Origin: Candidatus Hydrogenedentota bacterium
GTDB taxonomy: Bacteria; Hydrogenedentota; Hydrogenedentia; Hydrogenedentiales; CAITNO01
Length of the DNA: 13,463 nt
NCBI GenBank assembly: GCA_903922535.1
Contig: CAIXUF010001279.1
Coordinates: forward strand, 1-13,463
Direction: 5' to 3'
Within the stretch, counting starts at the first letter, position 1, and each line of letters starts with the position of its first letter. The notes beneath the pieces are model-generated. The model ran no database searches and was not told the DNA's origin. It was given only the letters and a program-made list of their open reading frames with translations. Made by a program: the position numbers and the translations under genes. This document shows positions 6,840-13,463 of this stretch, piece by piece.

Positions 6840-7856
6840 ATGAGTGAGTCAAGTCGGCGCATAGCGGTGCTCATGGGTGGCATGAGTTCGGAGCACGAGG
6901 TGTCCCTGCGGTCCGGGGCGGGTGTGGTGGAGGCGCTTCGCAGTAAGGGGCATGAAGTCCTTCCGGTTGCCATCGGCAAGGACGGCTTGTGGAATTTCAA
7001 CGACGGCGCGCCCCTGCCCTTTTCAGCGGCCGTGCCGCGTCTTGCGTCGATGCGGCCCGACTGTGTGTTTATCGCCCTGCACGGCGGTCCCGGCGAGGAC
7101 GGGCGGATTCAGGGCCTGCTTGATCTCATGGGCCTGCCCTACACGACTTCGGGGAGCCTCGGCAGCGCGTTGGGCATGGACAAGATTCGGGCGAAGGCCA
7201 TTGTGGCCGCGGCGGGCGTGCGCGTGGCGCGGCAGGTGGACTTCGACGCGACCGCCTGGCGGCAGGACCGGAGCGGACTGCTGGCACGGCTGCGCAGCGA
7301 TATCGGCTGCCCCTGCGTCATCAAGGCACCCTGTCAGGGGTCGAGCTGCGGCATGACCATCAACAATGACGACGGCACGCTGGCCGCCGATATTGACGCC
7401 ATCATGACGGTCGAGGGCCGGGTGCTGGTGGAGGAGTATGTCCGCGGCACGGAGGTGACCTGCGGTGTGCTGGACGTTGCGCCCGGCGTTGCACCGCGCG
7501 CGTTGCCAATTACGGAGATTTGCCCGCGCAGGAGCGCGTTTTTCGATTATAATGAGAAGTATGCGGCGGACGGCGCCGAGGAGATTACACCGGCCCGGAT
7601 TCCGGAGCATACGGCGGGTATCGTGAGCGAGACGGCCGTGCTGGTGCACCGGCTCATTGGTTGCGCGGTTTGGAGCAGAAGCGACTTTATGATTGGCGCG
7701 CAGGGGCCGGTTTGGATCGAGGTGAACACGGTGCCGGGTTTGACGGCGACTTCGCTCTTCCCGCAGGCGGCCGCCGCCGTGGGCATCAGTTATGCCGACC
7801 TGATGGAATTGTTTGTGGAGTCGGCCATTCGCGCGTCACAGACGCGCCAACGTTGA
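6840..7856 (+). CDS. ddl: D-alanine--D-alanine ligase
   Basis: Ddl joins two D-alanines with ATP in the cytosol to make the dipeptide end of the peptidoglycan stem peptide. The 338-residue protein has the ATP-grasp layout and usual length. Landmarks are LMGGMSSEHEVSL (Glu18 matching E. coli DdlB Glu15), LHGGPGEDGRIQGLL (80-94), GMDKIRAKA, the Gly/Ser loop GSSCGM (167-172), FFDYNEKY (234-241), SRSDF (Arg280, Asp282) and WIEVNTVPG (Glu294 and Asn296 as metal and phosphate ligands). The ATG at 6840 is preceded by GGAG (6828-6831) with 8 bases between. A GTG at 6819 is in frame but lies inside hairpin 2 and adds nothing family-like, so it is not used. dapF follows after 17 bases, an operon that pairs two steps of peptidoglycan precursor supply. 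The leader has two terminator-like hairpins, suggesting control by premature termination. Confidence 0.95.
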   Translation: MSESSRRIAVLMGGMSSEHEVSLRSGAGVVEALRSKGHEVLPVAIGKDGLWNFNDGAPLPFSAAVPRLASMRPDCVFIALHGGPGEDGRIQGLLDLMGLPYTTSGSLGSALGMDKIRAKAIVAAAGVRVARQVDFDATAWRQDRSGLLARLRSDIGCPCVIKAPCQGSSCGMTINNDDGTLAADIDAIMTVEGRVLVEEYVRGTEVTCGVLDVAPGVAPRALPITEICPRRSAFFDYNEKYAADGAEEITPARIPEHTAGIVSETAVLVHRLIGCAVWSRSDFMIGAQGPVWIEVNTVPGLTATSLFPQAAAAVGISYADLMELFVESAIRASQTRQR

Positions 7857-7873
7857 TAGGAAAGAGGCATCCC

Positions 7874-8713
7874 ATGGGCATCGTCTTTACAAAGCTGCAC
7901 GGTTTGGGCAATGACTATCATTTCATAGACACGGAGAAGTATCCCGTGTCGGACCCGGCAGAACTTTCGCGCCGCATGAGCCACCGCCATCTGGGTGCGG
8001 GGGCGGACGGGATCATCCTCGTGATGCCCGGTGAACAGCACGAATTCAAGATGCGCATATTCAATGCCGACGGCAGTGAGGCGGAGACCTGCGGCAACGG
8101 CATCCGCTGCTTTGCCAAGTACGTCTACGAGCGCGGCATGACCGACAAGACCGAATTCACCATCGAGACCCTTGCCGGACCGAACCGGGTGCAGCTTACC
8201 ATCGAAAACGGCAAGGTCGTGGCGGCACGATCCAACATGGGACAGCCGAAGTTCGATCGCGCCGAAATTCCCATGCTGGGCGCGCCGGGGCGGGTGATTG
8301 AAGAACCCATCACGCTGGACGACGGGCGTGTGGTCCAGATCACCTGCACCAACATCGGCAACCCGCATGCGGTGGTGTTTGTGGACGATGCCACCAAGGT
8401 TGACCTGACGGACATCGGCCCGCGCATCGAAACCCACCCCAGTTTCCCCAGGCGCACGAATGTGGAATTCGTGAACGTTGTTGACCGGGATAACATGGTC
8501 ATGCGCATCTGGGAGCGTGGCAGCGGCATCACCATGGCCAGTGGCAGCGGTTCCTGCGGTTCGGCTCTGGCCGCGATGATCACCGACCGGGTGAACCGGC
8601 GCGTCAATGTGCACCTTGTCTATGGCGCGCTGACCGTCGAATGGGCCGAGGACGGCTGTGTCTACCAGGAAGGCCCCGCCGTGGAGGCGTACACCGGCGA
8701 ATGGCCCGAGTGA
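7874..8713 (+). CDS. dapF: diaminopimelate epimerase with Ser in place of the second catalytic Cys
   Basis: DapF interconverts LL- and meso-diaminopimelate, supplying lysine and the peptidoglycan cross-linker, in the cytosol, without cofactor, using two cysteines as acid and base. The 279-residue protein has the normal length and fold markers: FTKLHGLGNDY (Asn13), the first active-site motif ETCGNGIRCF with Cys73, GNPHAVVFV (His165), RTNVEFV (Glu198) and RIWERGSGIT. The second active-site motif, normally ACGTGACA or ACGSGACA, reads ASGSGSCG: the catalytic Cys position is Ser223 (codon AGT at 8540-8542). A Cys remains at 227, aligning with the non-catalytic Cys of the usual motif. Activity is therefore uncertain, although operon position next to ddl supports a peptidoglycan role. 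The ATG at 7874 is chosen because the family N-terminus starts exactly there and AGAGG (7863-7867) lies 6 bases upstream; the frame is open further upstream only inside ddl. Confidence 0.93.
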   Translation: MGIVFTKLHGLGNDYHFIDTEKYPVSDPAELSRRMSHRHLGAGADGIILVMPGEQHEFKMRIFNADGSEAETCGNGIRCFAKYVYERGMTDKTEFTIETLAGPNRVQLTIENGKVVAARSNMGQPKFDRAEIPMLGAPGRVIEEPITLDDGRVVQITCTNIGNPHAVVFVDDATKVDLTDIGPRIETHPSFPRRTNVEFVNVVDRDNMVMRIWERGSGITMASGSGSCGSALAAMITDRVNRRVNVHLVYGALTVEWAEDGCVYQEGPAVEAYTGEWPE

Positions 8714-8801
8714 TCTGTCCAGTCCGCAGGGATTGAGGCGGTTCCCGACTTCCACGCGGTAGTTTCAGGGGCGCGCGTCCGGCCATTTGTCAGGGCCGAC
8801 A

Positions 8802-8828
8802 TCCCCCTAAACCCCCTTCAAAGGGGGA
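8802..8828. repeat. C-run/G-run inverted repeat between convergent genes
   Basis: In the gap between dapF and the GH99-like gene, CCCCCTT (8812-8818) pairs with AAGGGGG (8821-8827) around a two-base centre. A second left arm, TCCCCCT at 8802-8808, can pair with the overlapping AGGGGGA at 8822-8828, so two left arms compete for one right arm. It resembles a family of C5/G5 dispersed repeats I recall from several environmental bacterial groups (memory, not checked). The rest of the 171-base gap shows no gene. Confidence 0.6.
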
Positions 8829-8884
8829 CTTAAGACCAGCCGTACGCGCCGAATTCCGTTCGATTGAGACGGGAAACGCGGCCT

Positions 8885-10636
8885 CTACTCGTAATATCGG
8901 TACGCAAATCTTCCCGGCGGCGCCGTGTCGCCTTTTATGGCAAAATCCATTATGTCGCCGTTGTCGCAGGTATTGTCGGCCCACTTGAAGAGGAAGTCGA
9001 TCCTGGCTTCTGGAGTGAGCCCCAGCAGGGTGCGGGGAATCGCGAGGTGGAGGCGGTTCTCCCGAACAACCATGGGCACGGTGGCGACGCGCTCCCATTT
9101 CCAGCCCTTCACGCAGCACTCGATCACGGCCTGCCCGTTTTCCGGGGGCACGCGGTTTACCACGTAATCGTATCCCTCCCAGCCCGTGTCGGCGTGATGG
9201 TCGATGTTGACGAACAGCCGCATCCAGGTCGGGTCGGTGCTTGGCGTCAGGGGGGCGGTTGTCTCCGCGAGGAAATACAGACTCTCCAAATCGCGGGACA
9301 CCTTGCAGCGGACAATGTTGTTTCGTGCCGTGGTGTTTGTGTAGCGGCCCGCCGCGCCCCAGCCTGGATGATCGCGGCGGAAGGTGCCCCGGTGGTTGCG
9401 GTATTCGGGGGTGACTCCCTCCCACTGTTCAAAACCGTCCTGGATGTCGATGCCCTTTGCCTCCCCCGCCTTGGGTTGCGGGCGTGCGCCTTTGTATTTG
9501 CGGACGTAATCGACCAGTTGATAGTAGTACGTGTCCCAGTGCCCGCCGCGCATGGGCTCGATGTCGCGGCTGTTCTCCTCGTTGAACTGGTCGACAAACA
9601 TTACGGGCCGTTTCACGCCGTTGAACTCGTTGAAGCGCATCGCGATCCACTCGTTCCAGCCGGTCACGAAGACGAAGCGGGGATCCACCTTGAGGATGCG
9701 GTCCCACTGTTCGGCGAAATTGAGCCCGTACCAGGACGCATTGGGCCGCTTGTCCCAGATGCCATCATGATAGCTGCGCCCGAGCGCACCCGGTTCCGAC
9801 AGCGAGCCCAGCCGTCCGTCCACCGCGTTGTGGGCCACGCCCACGGTCATCTGCTCCGCCTCTCCCCTGCTGTTGCGGAACACATGCTGCGGGAACAGTT
9901 CCAGCCAGCCCCACTCGTCCGCGGCATTCGGTCCCGTGAAATAGGATGGGACCGGTTTGCGGAAGGTAAAGAACGCGCGCAGTTCCTCGTCCACCTTCGC
10001 CGGGTCGGCCATGATGAGCGGCTTGCCGTCCCATTGAAACCAGAGTTCGGGATAACGCCCCGGCTTGTACAGGGCGTCGTAGAGTTCCCGCGCCGTGTCG
10101 GCGGGATTGCCGAAGGGGCAGAGAAAGGCGATTTGCGGCGTGCGCTCGCCGTGGGCGCGTATGTCCATGAACGCATCGCACAGCGCCGTGTAACATGCGG
10201 GATATGTGGAGCGGTTCGTCACATCGAAGATGACCACGTCCACTTGCGCGTCGGCCAGCATCTGTGCATGGCGCCGCAGCACCCAGCCGTCATCGGAGAG
10301 GTAGTAGCCAAAGAGCGGTTCGCCCCAGTGGTGAAAGGCGTGCATGGGGCCCCATGCGGGATGGTCGCCGTCTTCCAGCGCCTCGGGATGGGCCGCCAGG
10401 ATCTTGCTGTTGTCAAAGGGGCCCGACTGGCCGTGCTGGCCCTGCCAGAGGAAATAGAACATGCCCACAAAGCGGTCGGGCCGCGCCGCGGGCGCTCGGT
10501 CCCCGGTTGCCGCGGCTCGGCCGAGCATGTCCACGGCCTCCCATGTGTCGCTGTAGAGGTCCCAGCGTGGGGATTGGGCGCTGTCCGTTGCGGTCAGGGA
10601 CAACAGGGTCGCGACAGCCATGCATGCGGTTATCAT
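8885..10636 (-). CDS. secreted GH99/WbsX-like glycosidase-type protein with CBM9-like C-terminus
   Basis: The 583-residue product starts with a likely signal peptide (about 1-20). Residues about 55-380 look like a (beta/alpha)8 domain of the GH71/GH99/WbsX kind: GMFYFLWQG, GYYLSDDGWVLRRHAQML, VDVVIFDVTN, KPLIMADP and GWNEW (326-330). In characterised GH99 enzymes the active site reads NEWHEG, with two glutamates; here the sequence is NEWIAM, keeping Glu329 and lacking the second. Residues about 435-580 resemble a CBM9-like sugar-binding domain (SLYFLAETTAP, MRLFVNIDHHADTGWEGYDY, LHLAIPRTLLGL). The start ATG overlaps the stop of the GH89 gene as ATGA (10636-10633) and GGAGG lies 10 bases upstream (10651-10647), so translation is probably coupled and the two proteins likely act on the same glycan. 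Substrate and even catalytic activity are not established. Confidence 0.72.
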   Translation of the reverse strand: MITACMAVATLLSLTATDSAQSPRWDLYSDTWEAVDMLGRAAATGDRAPAARPDRFVGMFYFLWQGQHGQSGPFDNSKILAAHPEALEDGDHPAWGPMHAFHHWGEPLFGYYLSDDGWVLRRHAQMLADAQVDVVIFDVTNRSTYPACYTALCDAFMDIRAHGERTPQIAFLCPFGNPADTARELYDALYKPGRYPELWFQWDGKPLIMADPAKVDEELRAFFTFRKPVPSYFTGPNAADEWGWLELFPQHVFRNSRGEAEQMTVGVAHNAVDGRLGSLSEPGALGRSYHDGIWDKRPNASWYGLNFAEQWDRILKVDPRFVFVTGWNEWIAMRFNEFNGVKRPVMFVDQFNEENSRDIEPMRGGHWDTYYYQLVDYVRKYKGARPQPKAGEAKGIDIQDGFEQWEGVTPEYRNHRGTFRRDHPGWGAAGRYTNTTARNNIVRCKVSRDLESLYFLAETTAPLTPSTDPTWMRLFVNIDHHADTGWEGYDYVVNRVPPENGQAVIECCVKGWKWERVATVPMVVRENRLHLAIPRTLLGLTPEARIDFLFKWADNTCDNGDIMDFAIKGDTAPPGRFAYRYYE

Positions 10637-13236
10637 TGGGCGTGGGCCTCCACTTCCACCAAATGCCGCCCCGTGTTGGCACTGTTTGATGTTTCATTGA
10701 TTCTGATATAGCGGCAGTTGCGCGCCGCAAACCTGCACTCGTACCCCCTTCGTGTGGATTCGAGCGTGTTGTCGCGCCGGTCGGCCGCCATGTCCCAGGC
10801 TTTTCCATCCGTTGACGTTTCCACGGTGAAACCGTAATGCCGGTCATCGCCATAGTAGGCGATTACGACGACTTTGCCCACGGTTTGAGGTTCTTCCAAA
10901 TCGACCTGCCACCAGGGATGGGGATCGATGTTGATGTCAGTCGCCCAGTACCGGTCCGTGTTGCCCAGTTGTCCGTCATTGGCCAGAGCTGCGGGATGCG
11001 CCGGCAGGCTGCTGGAGCAGGTGGCGGGCTTGCGTGTGGTCAGGCTTTCGAGCTCGGTGGCAAAACGCTGGCGGACAGACGGGCGGTATTTGTCGAGCAT
11101 CGCCCTGGCCGCATCCACTGCGCTGCCGGAAGGTGTGTCGGGGGAAGCGTCCGTTTCGTGCGTCCATGCTTCCTCCCAGTTCGTAATGTCGCGCTGCCAT
11201 TGTTTGGCATCGAAAGGCTTGTCTTCGACAAGGGATTGCTGTAAGCGGTCAAAGAACTGTTTCCAGCGGGGCAGATAGAATCCGGTGACAAGTCCGCTCC
11301 AGTGCTTGTGCGCGTACTCGTGCAGGTCGGAATCTTTCGGCCCCCAGAGGGTGACCTGGTTGCGGGCGTTCCATTCGAGATGCCGGGCGTCGTCCGCATC
11401 GGTTGCCCAGCGTTTTGCCGCGCCGAGCCAGCGGCCCAACAGGAACTCGCGGCGGGTGGCCAGTAATGCGTCCATGTCCTGCAACAGCGCCAGATAGGTC
11501 TCCGAGGCGGTTCTTAGGGCGACGGCGTCCTTTGCCTTGTAAGCGTCGATGCAGTCCTGATACAGCGGATGGGCCAGATTGGACAGCACCTGGCGTGTGG
11601 CGTTGACCAGGTCGTACTGATAGGTGTCTTCGGTGCCGAAGCGGTTTGACGCGGCCAGAAGCTTATCGCAGGCGCCCAGCAAGGCAACGGTGTCATAGGA
11701 TGCATCGCCACCGTTCCACACGGGCAGGTCTTTCATGTCCGGCCGCGCGCAAATGAAAGACTTGGGGGATGTGCTGGACTGGTATACCGTCTCCAGGAAT
11801 CCCTGCCATGCCGATTCGGTGTCGGCATCGGGTTTGCCATAGCGTCGGCGCGCGTAGTCGCGCACCCACTCCCCCACGTCGGGCGCTTCGCTGCGCCATC
11901 CCATTTCGGCGGTCAGTTCGTAGACGACGGGGTTGTTATCGATGCCCTCCATCATCATGCCCATGCCGGACATGCGGCCCCGTTGCGGATCGGCGAGGGC
12001 GGCGGGCATGGCCTGCGCGATGGTGGACAGTTTGCCGAACATGGCGGGGGTACCGCCGAAGTTGTGGACAATGCACCACGCCCATGGCTTGCCATAGAAC
12101 GATTCGGTCAGCTTCCACACGGGGTTCTTGTCGCAGAACAGGTCGAGCAGCAGCATGCGGTCGTCGGGCACGGCGCCCAGCAGCGCCTTCGATTGGGCTG
12201 GTTTCCAGAAGTCTGGATTGTTGAAAAAGATCCAGCCCTGCATTACCCAGACGGCCTCCGGGTCGGCCTCATGCATGGATGCGTAGATGGATTTGCCCAT
12301 GCCGGAAAGGAATTCCGGGTCGTTGCTCGGCGGGCTCATCTCGATGAAGGTGTCGGAGGCGTAGTAGTGGTCCGTGCCGAACTGCCTGGTTTGCTCTTCC
12401 ACGAAGGCCTTGCCTATCTTGACGAAGAGCGGGTCGGACGGATCGATCACGGTGGTTCCGGGAAAGCCGCACCACTTGGGAAGCTGGCGCAGTTTTGCGT
12501 CGGGAAAACGCTCCACAATCGCCGGCGGCACATGACCGGTGAAGCCCTGCAGCACCGGGGTCATGCCCAGTTCGCGTTCACGCGCGAGGATCTTCTTCTC
12601 CAGTTCGCGGTGGCGGTTAATCCAGTCCTGCGTCAGCGGTCCGCCCCAGCCGTCCATACAGCCCATCCAGCCGAAAGGCAGATAGGCCGGACCGACGAAG
12701 AATTGCTGGATGGCTTCCTGGCTCAGGCCGAGGTCCGTGTACACCTTTTGCCAGAGGGCTTCCTGGCCGGTGACGGACAGCGGCATGTTAATGCCGTTGA
12801 GCGCCATCCAGTCAATCTCGCGCTGCCAGCGCTCCCAGTCCCAGAAGGCCATGGAGTAGCTGAAGGTGCAGTAGTTGAAGTTGTAGCGGTGTTGGTAGGG
12901 AGAGGCGTGGCGTGTCTTTGGGGCGTTGGGCAGCGGCTTGGGCAGATGCACCTGATCGCCGCACCAGGAGATGTTGGCGTTGCAGTGGTAGCGCAGGTAC
13001 CAGTTCAGGCCGGTGGCCATGGCCACACCGGATGAACCGCGCACGGTGACGGTGCCGCCTGATGCCTCGAATTCAAAGAGGTCCTTGCTGTCTTCCGCGG
13101 GAATTGTCTCGAAGCGAAATTCTGCGCTTCGATCACCCAAGATGCGGAACGCAAGTCCGGATGCGGCCGACACGGGGTCGGGAGGCGCGGCAAAATGGAG
13201 CGGGATGATGAGGGCAAGTGCGCAGGCGGTCAGCAT
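10633..13236 (-). CDS. GH89 alpha-N-acetylglucosaminidase with C-terminal F5/8-type (CBM32) domain
   Basis: GH89 enzymes, related to human NAGLU, remove terminal alpha-linked N-acetylglucosamine, for example from heparan-type chains or GlcNAc-alpha-capped mucin glycans. The 867-residue protein has a hydrophobic N-terminus that could be a signal peptide ending near PVSA (24), although it lacks the usual positive charge. Family landmarks are RYNFNYCTFSYSMAFWDW (117-134), LNGINMPLSVTGQEALW (146-162), ASDTFIEMSPP with Glu299 as acid/base, and GMGMMMEGIDNN with Glu430 as nucleophile (human Glu316 and Glu446 by motif). Residues about 735-867 fit a discoidin (F5/8 type C) domain: WWQVDLEEPQTVGKVVV, GFTVETSTDGKAW and CRYIRINETS. 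The start at 13236 is the only usable start before an upstream in-frame stop; GGAGG at 13253-13249 is 12 bases away, a long spacing. The GH99-like gene follows with an ATGA overlap. Confidence 0.93.
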   Translation of the reverse strand: MLTACALALIIPLHFAAPPDPVSAASGLAFRILGDRSAEFRFETIPAEDSKDLFEFEASGGTVTVRGSSGVAMATGLNWYLRYHCNANISWCGDQVHLPKPLPNAPKTRHASPYQHRYNFNYCTFSYSMAFWDWERWQREIDWMALNGINMPLSVTGQEALWQKVYTDLGLSQEAIQQFFVGPAYLPFGWMGCMDGWGGPLTQDWINRHRELEKKILARERELGMTPVLQGFTGHVPPAIVERFPDAKLRQLPKWCGFPGTTVIDPSDPLFVKIGKAFVEEQTRQFGTDHYYASDTFIEMSPPSNDPEFLSGMGKSIYASMHEADPEAVWVMQGWIFFNNPDFWKPAQSKALLGAVPDDRMLLLDLFCDKNPVWKLTESFYGKPWAWCIVHNFGGTPAMFGKLSTIAQAMPAALADPQRGRMSGMGMMMEGIDNNPVVYELTAEMGWRSEAPDVGEWVRDYARRRYGKPDADTESAWQGFLETVYQSSTSPKSFICARPDMKDLPVWNGGDASYDTVALLGACDKLLAASNRFGTEDTYQYDLVNATRQVLSNLAHPLYQDCIDAYKAKDAVALRTASETYLALLQDMDALLATRREFLLGRWLGAAKRWATDADDARHLEWNARNQVTLWGPKDSDLHEYAHKHWSGLVTGFYLPRWKQFFDRLQQSLVEDKPFDAKQWQRDITNWEEAWTHETDASPDTPSGSAVDAARAMLDKYRPSVRQRFATELESLTTRKPATCSSSLPAHPAALANDGQLGNTDRYWATDINIDPHPWWQVDLEEPQTVGKVVVIAYYGDDRHYGFTVETSTDGKAWDMAADRRDNTLESTRRGYECRFAARNCRYIRINETSNSANTGRHLVEVEAHAQ

Positions 13237-13268
13237 GGGTTTTCGATGCCTCCAAGGGGTATCGGAGA

Positions 13269-13297
13269 AGCCTAACAGGCAGGGAGGACTGTTTCAA
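13269..13297 (-). promoter_or_regulatory. candidate promoter for the GH89/GH99-like operon
   Basis: On the minus strand, TTGAAA (13297-13292, 5/6 to consensus) and TAGGCT (13274-13269, 3/6, keeping the key A and last T) are 17 bases apart. A start near 13262 would leave a leader of about 26 bases containing the Shine-Dalgarno at 13253-13249. Motif match only. Confidence 0.4.
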
Positions 13298-13385
13298 ACG
13301 GGCGGGGTTCCAGAAGTCGGCGAAAACCCAAAGGTTGAAAGACCCAGACGACCGAGATGGCGCGGATCGCGGTTCCCTGTTTTTC

Positions 13386-13452
13386 GGTGGCCATGCCACC
13401 ACTTTAGAATGGCGGAAGCTGTGCTTCCCCCCGCCGTGGCATGGCCACGGCG
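13386..13452. repeat. second three-hairpin intergenic element
   Basis: Three perfect inverted repeats lie upstream of the GH89 promoter. Hairpin A at 13386-13400 has a 6-bp stem (arm GGTGGC, loop CAT). Hairpin B at 13414-13428 has a 6-bp stem (arm GGAAGC, loop TGT). Hairpin C at 13432-13452 has a 9-bp stem (arm CGCCGTGGC, loop ATG). The architecture matches the element at 2073-2178, though the sequences differ. Hairpins A and C share the GTGGC arm core. The rest of the 227-base region from 13237 shows no gene; the window ends soon after the element. Confidence 0.75.
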
Positions 13453-13463
13453 ATAAAAAGCGG

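Noticed and set aside
7661..7873. Upstream extension of dapF into ddl
   Set aside because: The frame is open only as an out-of-frame reading of ddl; DapF homology begins exactly at the ATG at 7874, which has its own ribosome site.
8864..10711. Long plus-strand open frame (615 codons) opposite the GH99-like gene
   Set aside because: It is the antisense shadow of a gene with clear signal peptide, domain motifs, ATGA coupling and ribosome site. Its translation has no recognisable motif, and GC-rich third positions keep the opposite strand open.
13219..13236. Cys5 of the GH89 protein (MLTAC) as a lipobox
   Set aside because: Four residues before the Cys are too few for a signal peptide, there is no positive charge, and the hydrophobic stretch continues past it.
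1..13463. CRISPR arrays, tRNA, rRNA, integrases, transposases
   Set aside because: No regularly spaced direct repeats, no tRNA-like cloverleaf or rRNA signature and no mobile-element enzyme were seen by eye; short or divergent cases could be missed without a scan.

Overview
The window is GC-rich, densely coded bacterial DNA from a Gram-negative (diderm) organism. The evidence for a diderm is an RND efflux permease, a prolipoprotein diacylglyceryl transferase (Lgt), a lipobox protein and two genes for diaminopimelate-type peptidoglycan. The mix of secreted glycosidases with carbohydrate-binding domains and small dispersed hairpin repeats resembles environmental PVC-superphylum or Hydrogenedentota-like genomes. 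That placement is an impression from gene content and is not proven here. No rRNA, tRNA, CRISPR array, integrase or transposase was seen. No gene-free stretch exceeds 300 bases.

Layout, left to right. (1) 1-2058, plus strand: the 3' part of an RND efflux permease, followed after 21 bases by a complete lgt. (2) 2059-2187: a convergent gap filled by three small perfect hairpins. (3) 2188-3651, minus strand: a lipoprotein with a probable seven-bladed beta-propeller. (4) 3652-3775: a divergent promoter region. (5) 3776-6680, plus strand: a cytosolic GH4 NAD-dependent glycosidase, then a secreted zinc-phospholipase-C-like protein fused to a DNRLRE/CBM96-like module. (6) 6681-8713, plus strand: ddl and dapF behind a short leader holding two consecutive terminator-like hairpins. 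(7) 8714-8884: a second convergent gap with a C-run/G-run repeat. (8) 8885-13236, minus strand: two secreted glycan-active proteins, a GH89 alpha-N-acetylglucosaminidase with a C-terminal discoidin domain and a GH99/WbsX-like protein with a CBM9-like C-terminus. Their genes overlap by ATGA. (9) 13237-13463: their promoter region and a second three-hairpin element at the window edge.

Three themes link the genes. Envelope biogenesis is covered by Lgt (lipid anchoring), Ddl (D-Ala-D-Ala), DapF (meso-diaminopimelate) and the RND pump. Scavenging of host or environmental glycans is covered by the coupled GH89/GH99-like pair and GH4. Lgt would be the enzyme that anchors the neighbouring propeller lipoprotein. 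The points most worth a second look are the double-hairpin leader before ddl-dapF, the Ser in place of the second catalytic Cys of DapF, the two matching hairpin-triplet elements, the GH99-like protein lacking the second GH99 glutamate, and the CHQ-type metal motif of the GH4 enzyme. Most of the window is otherwise ordinary, and I found no clear new multi-gene system.
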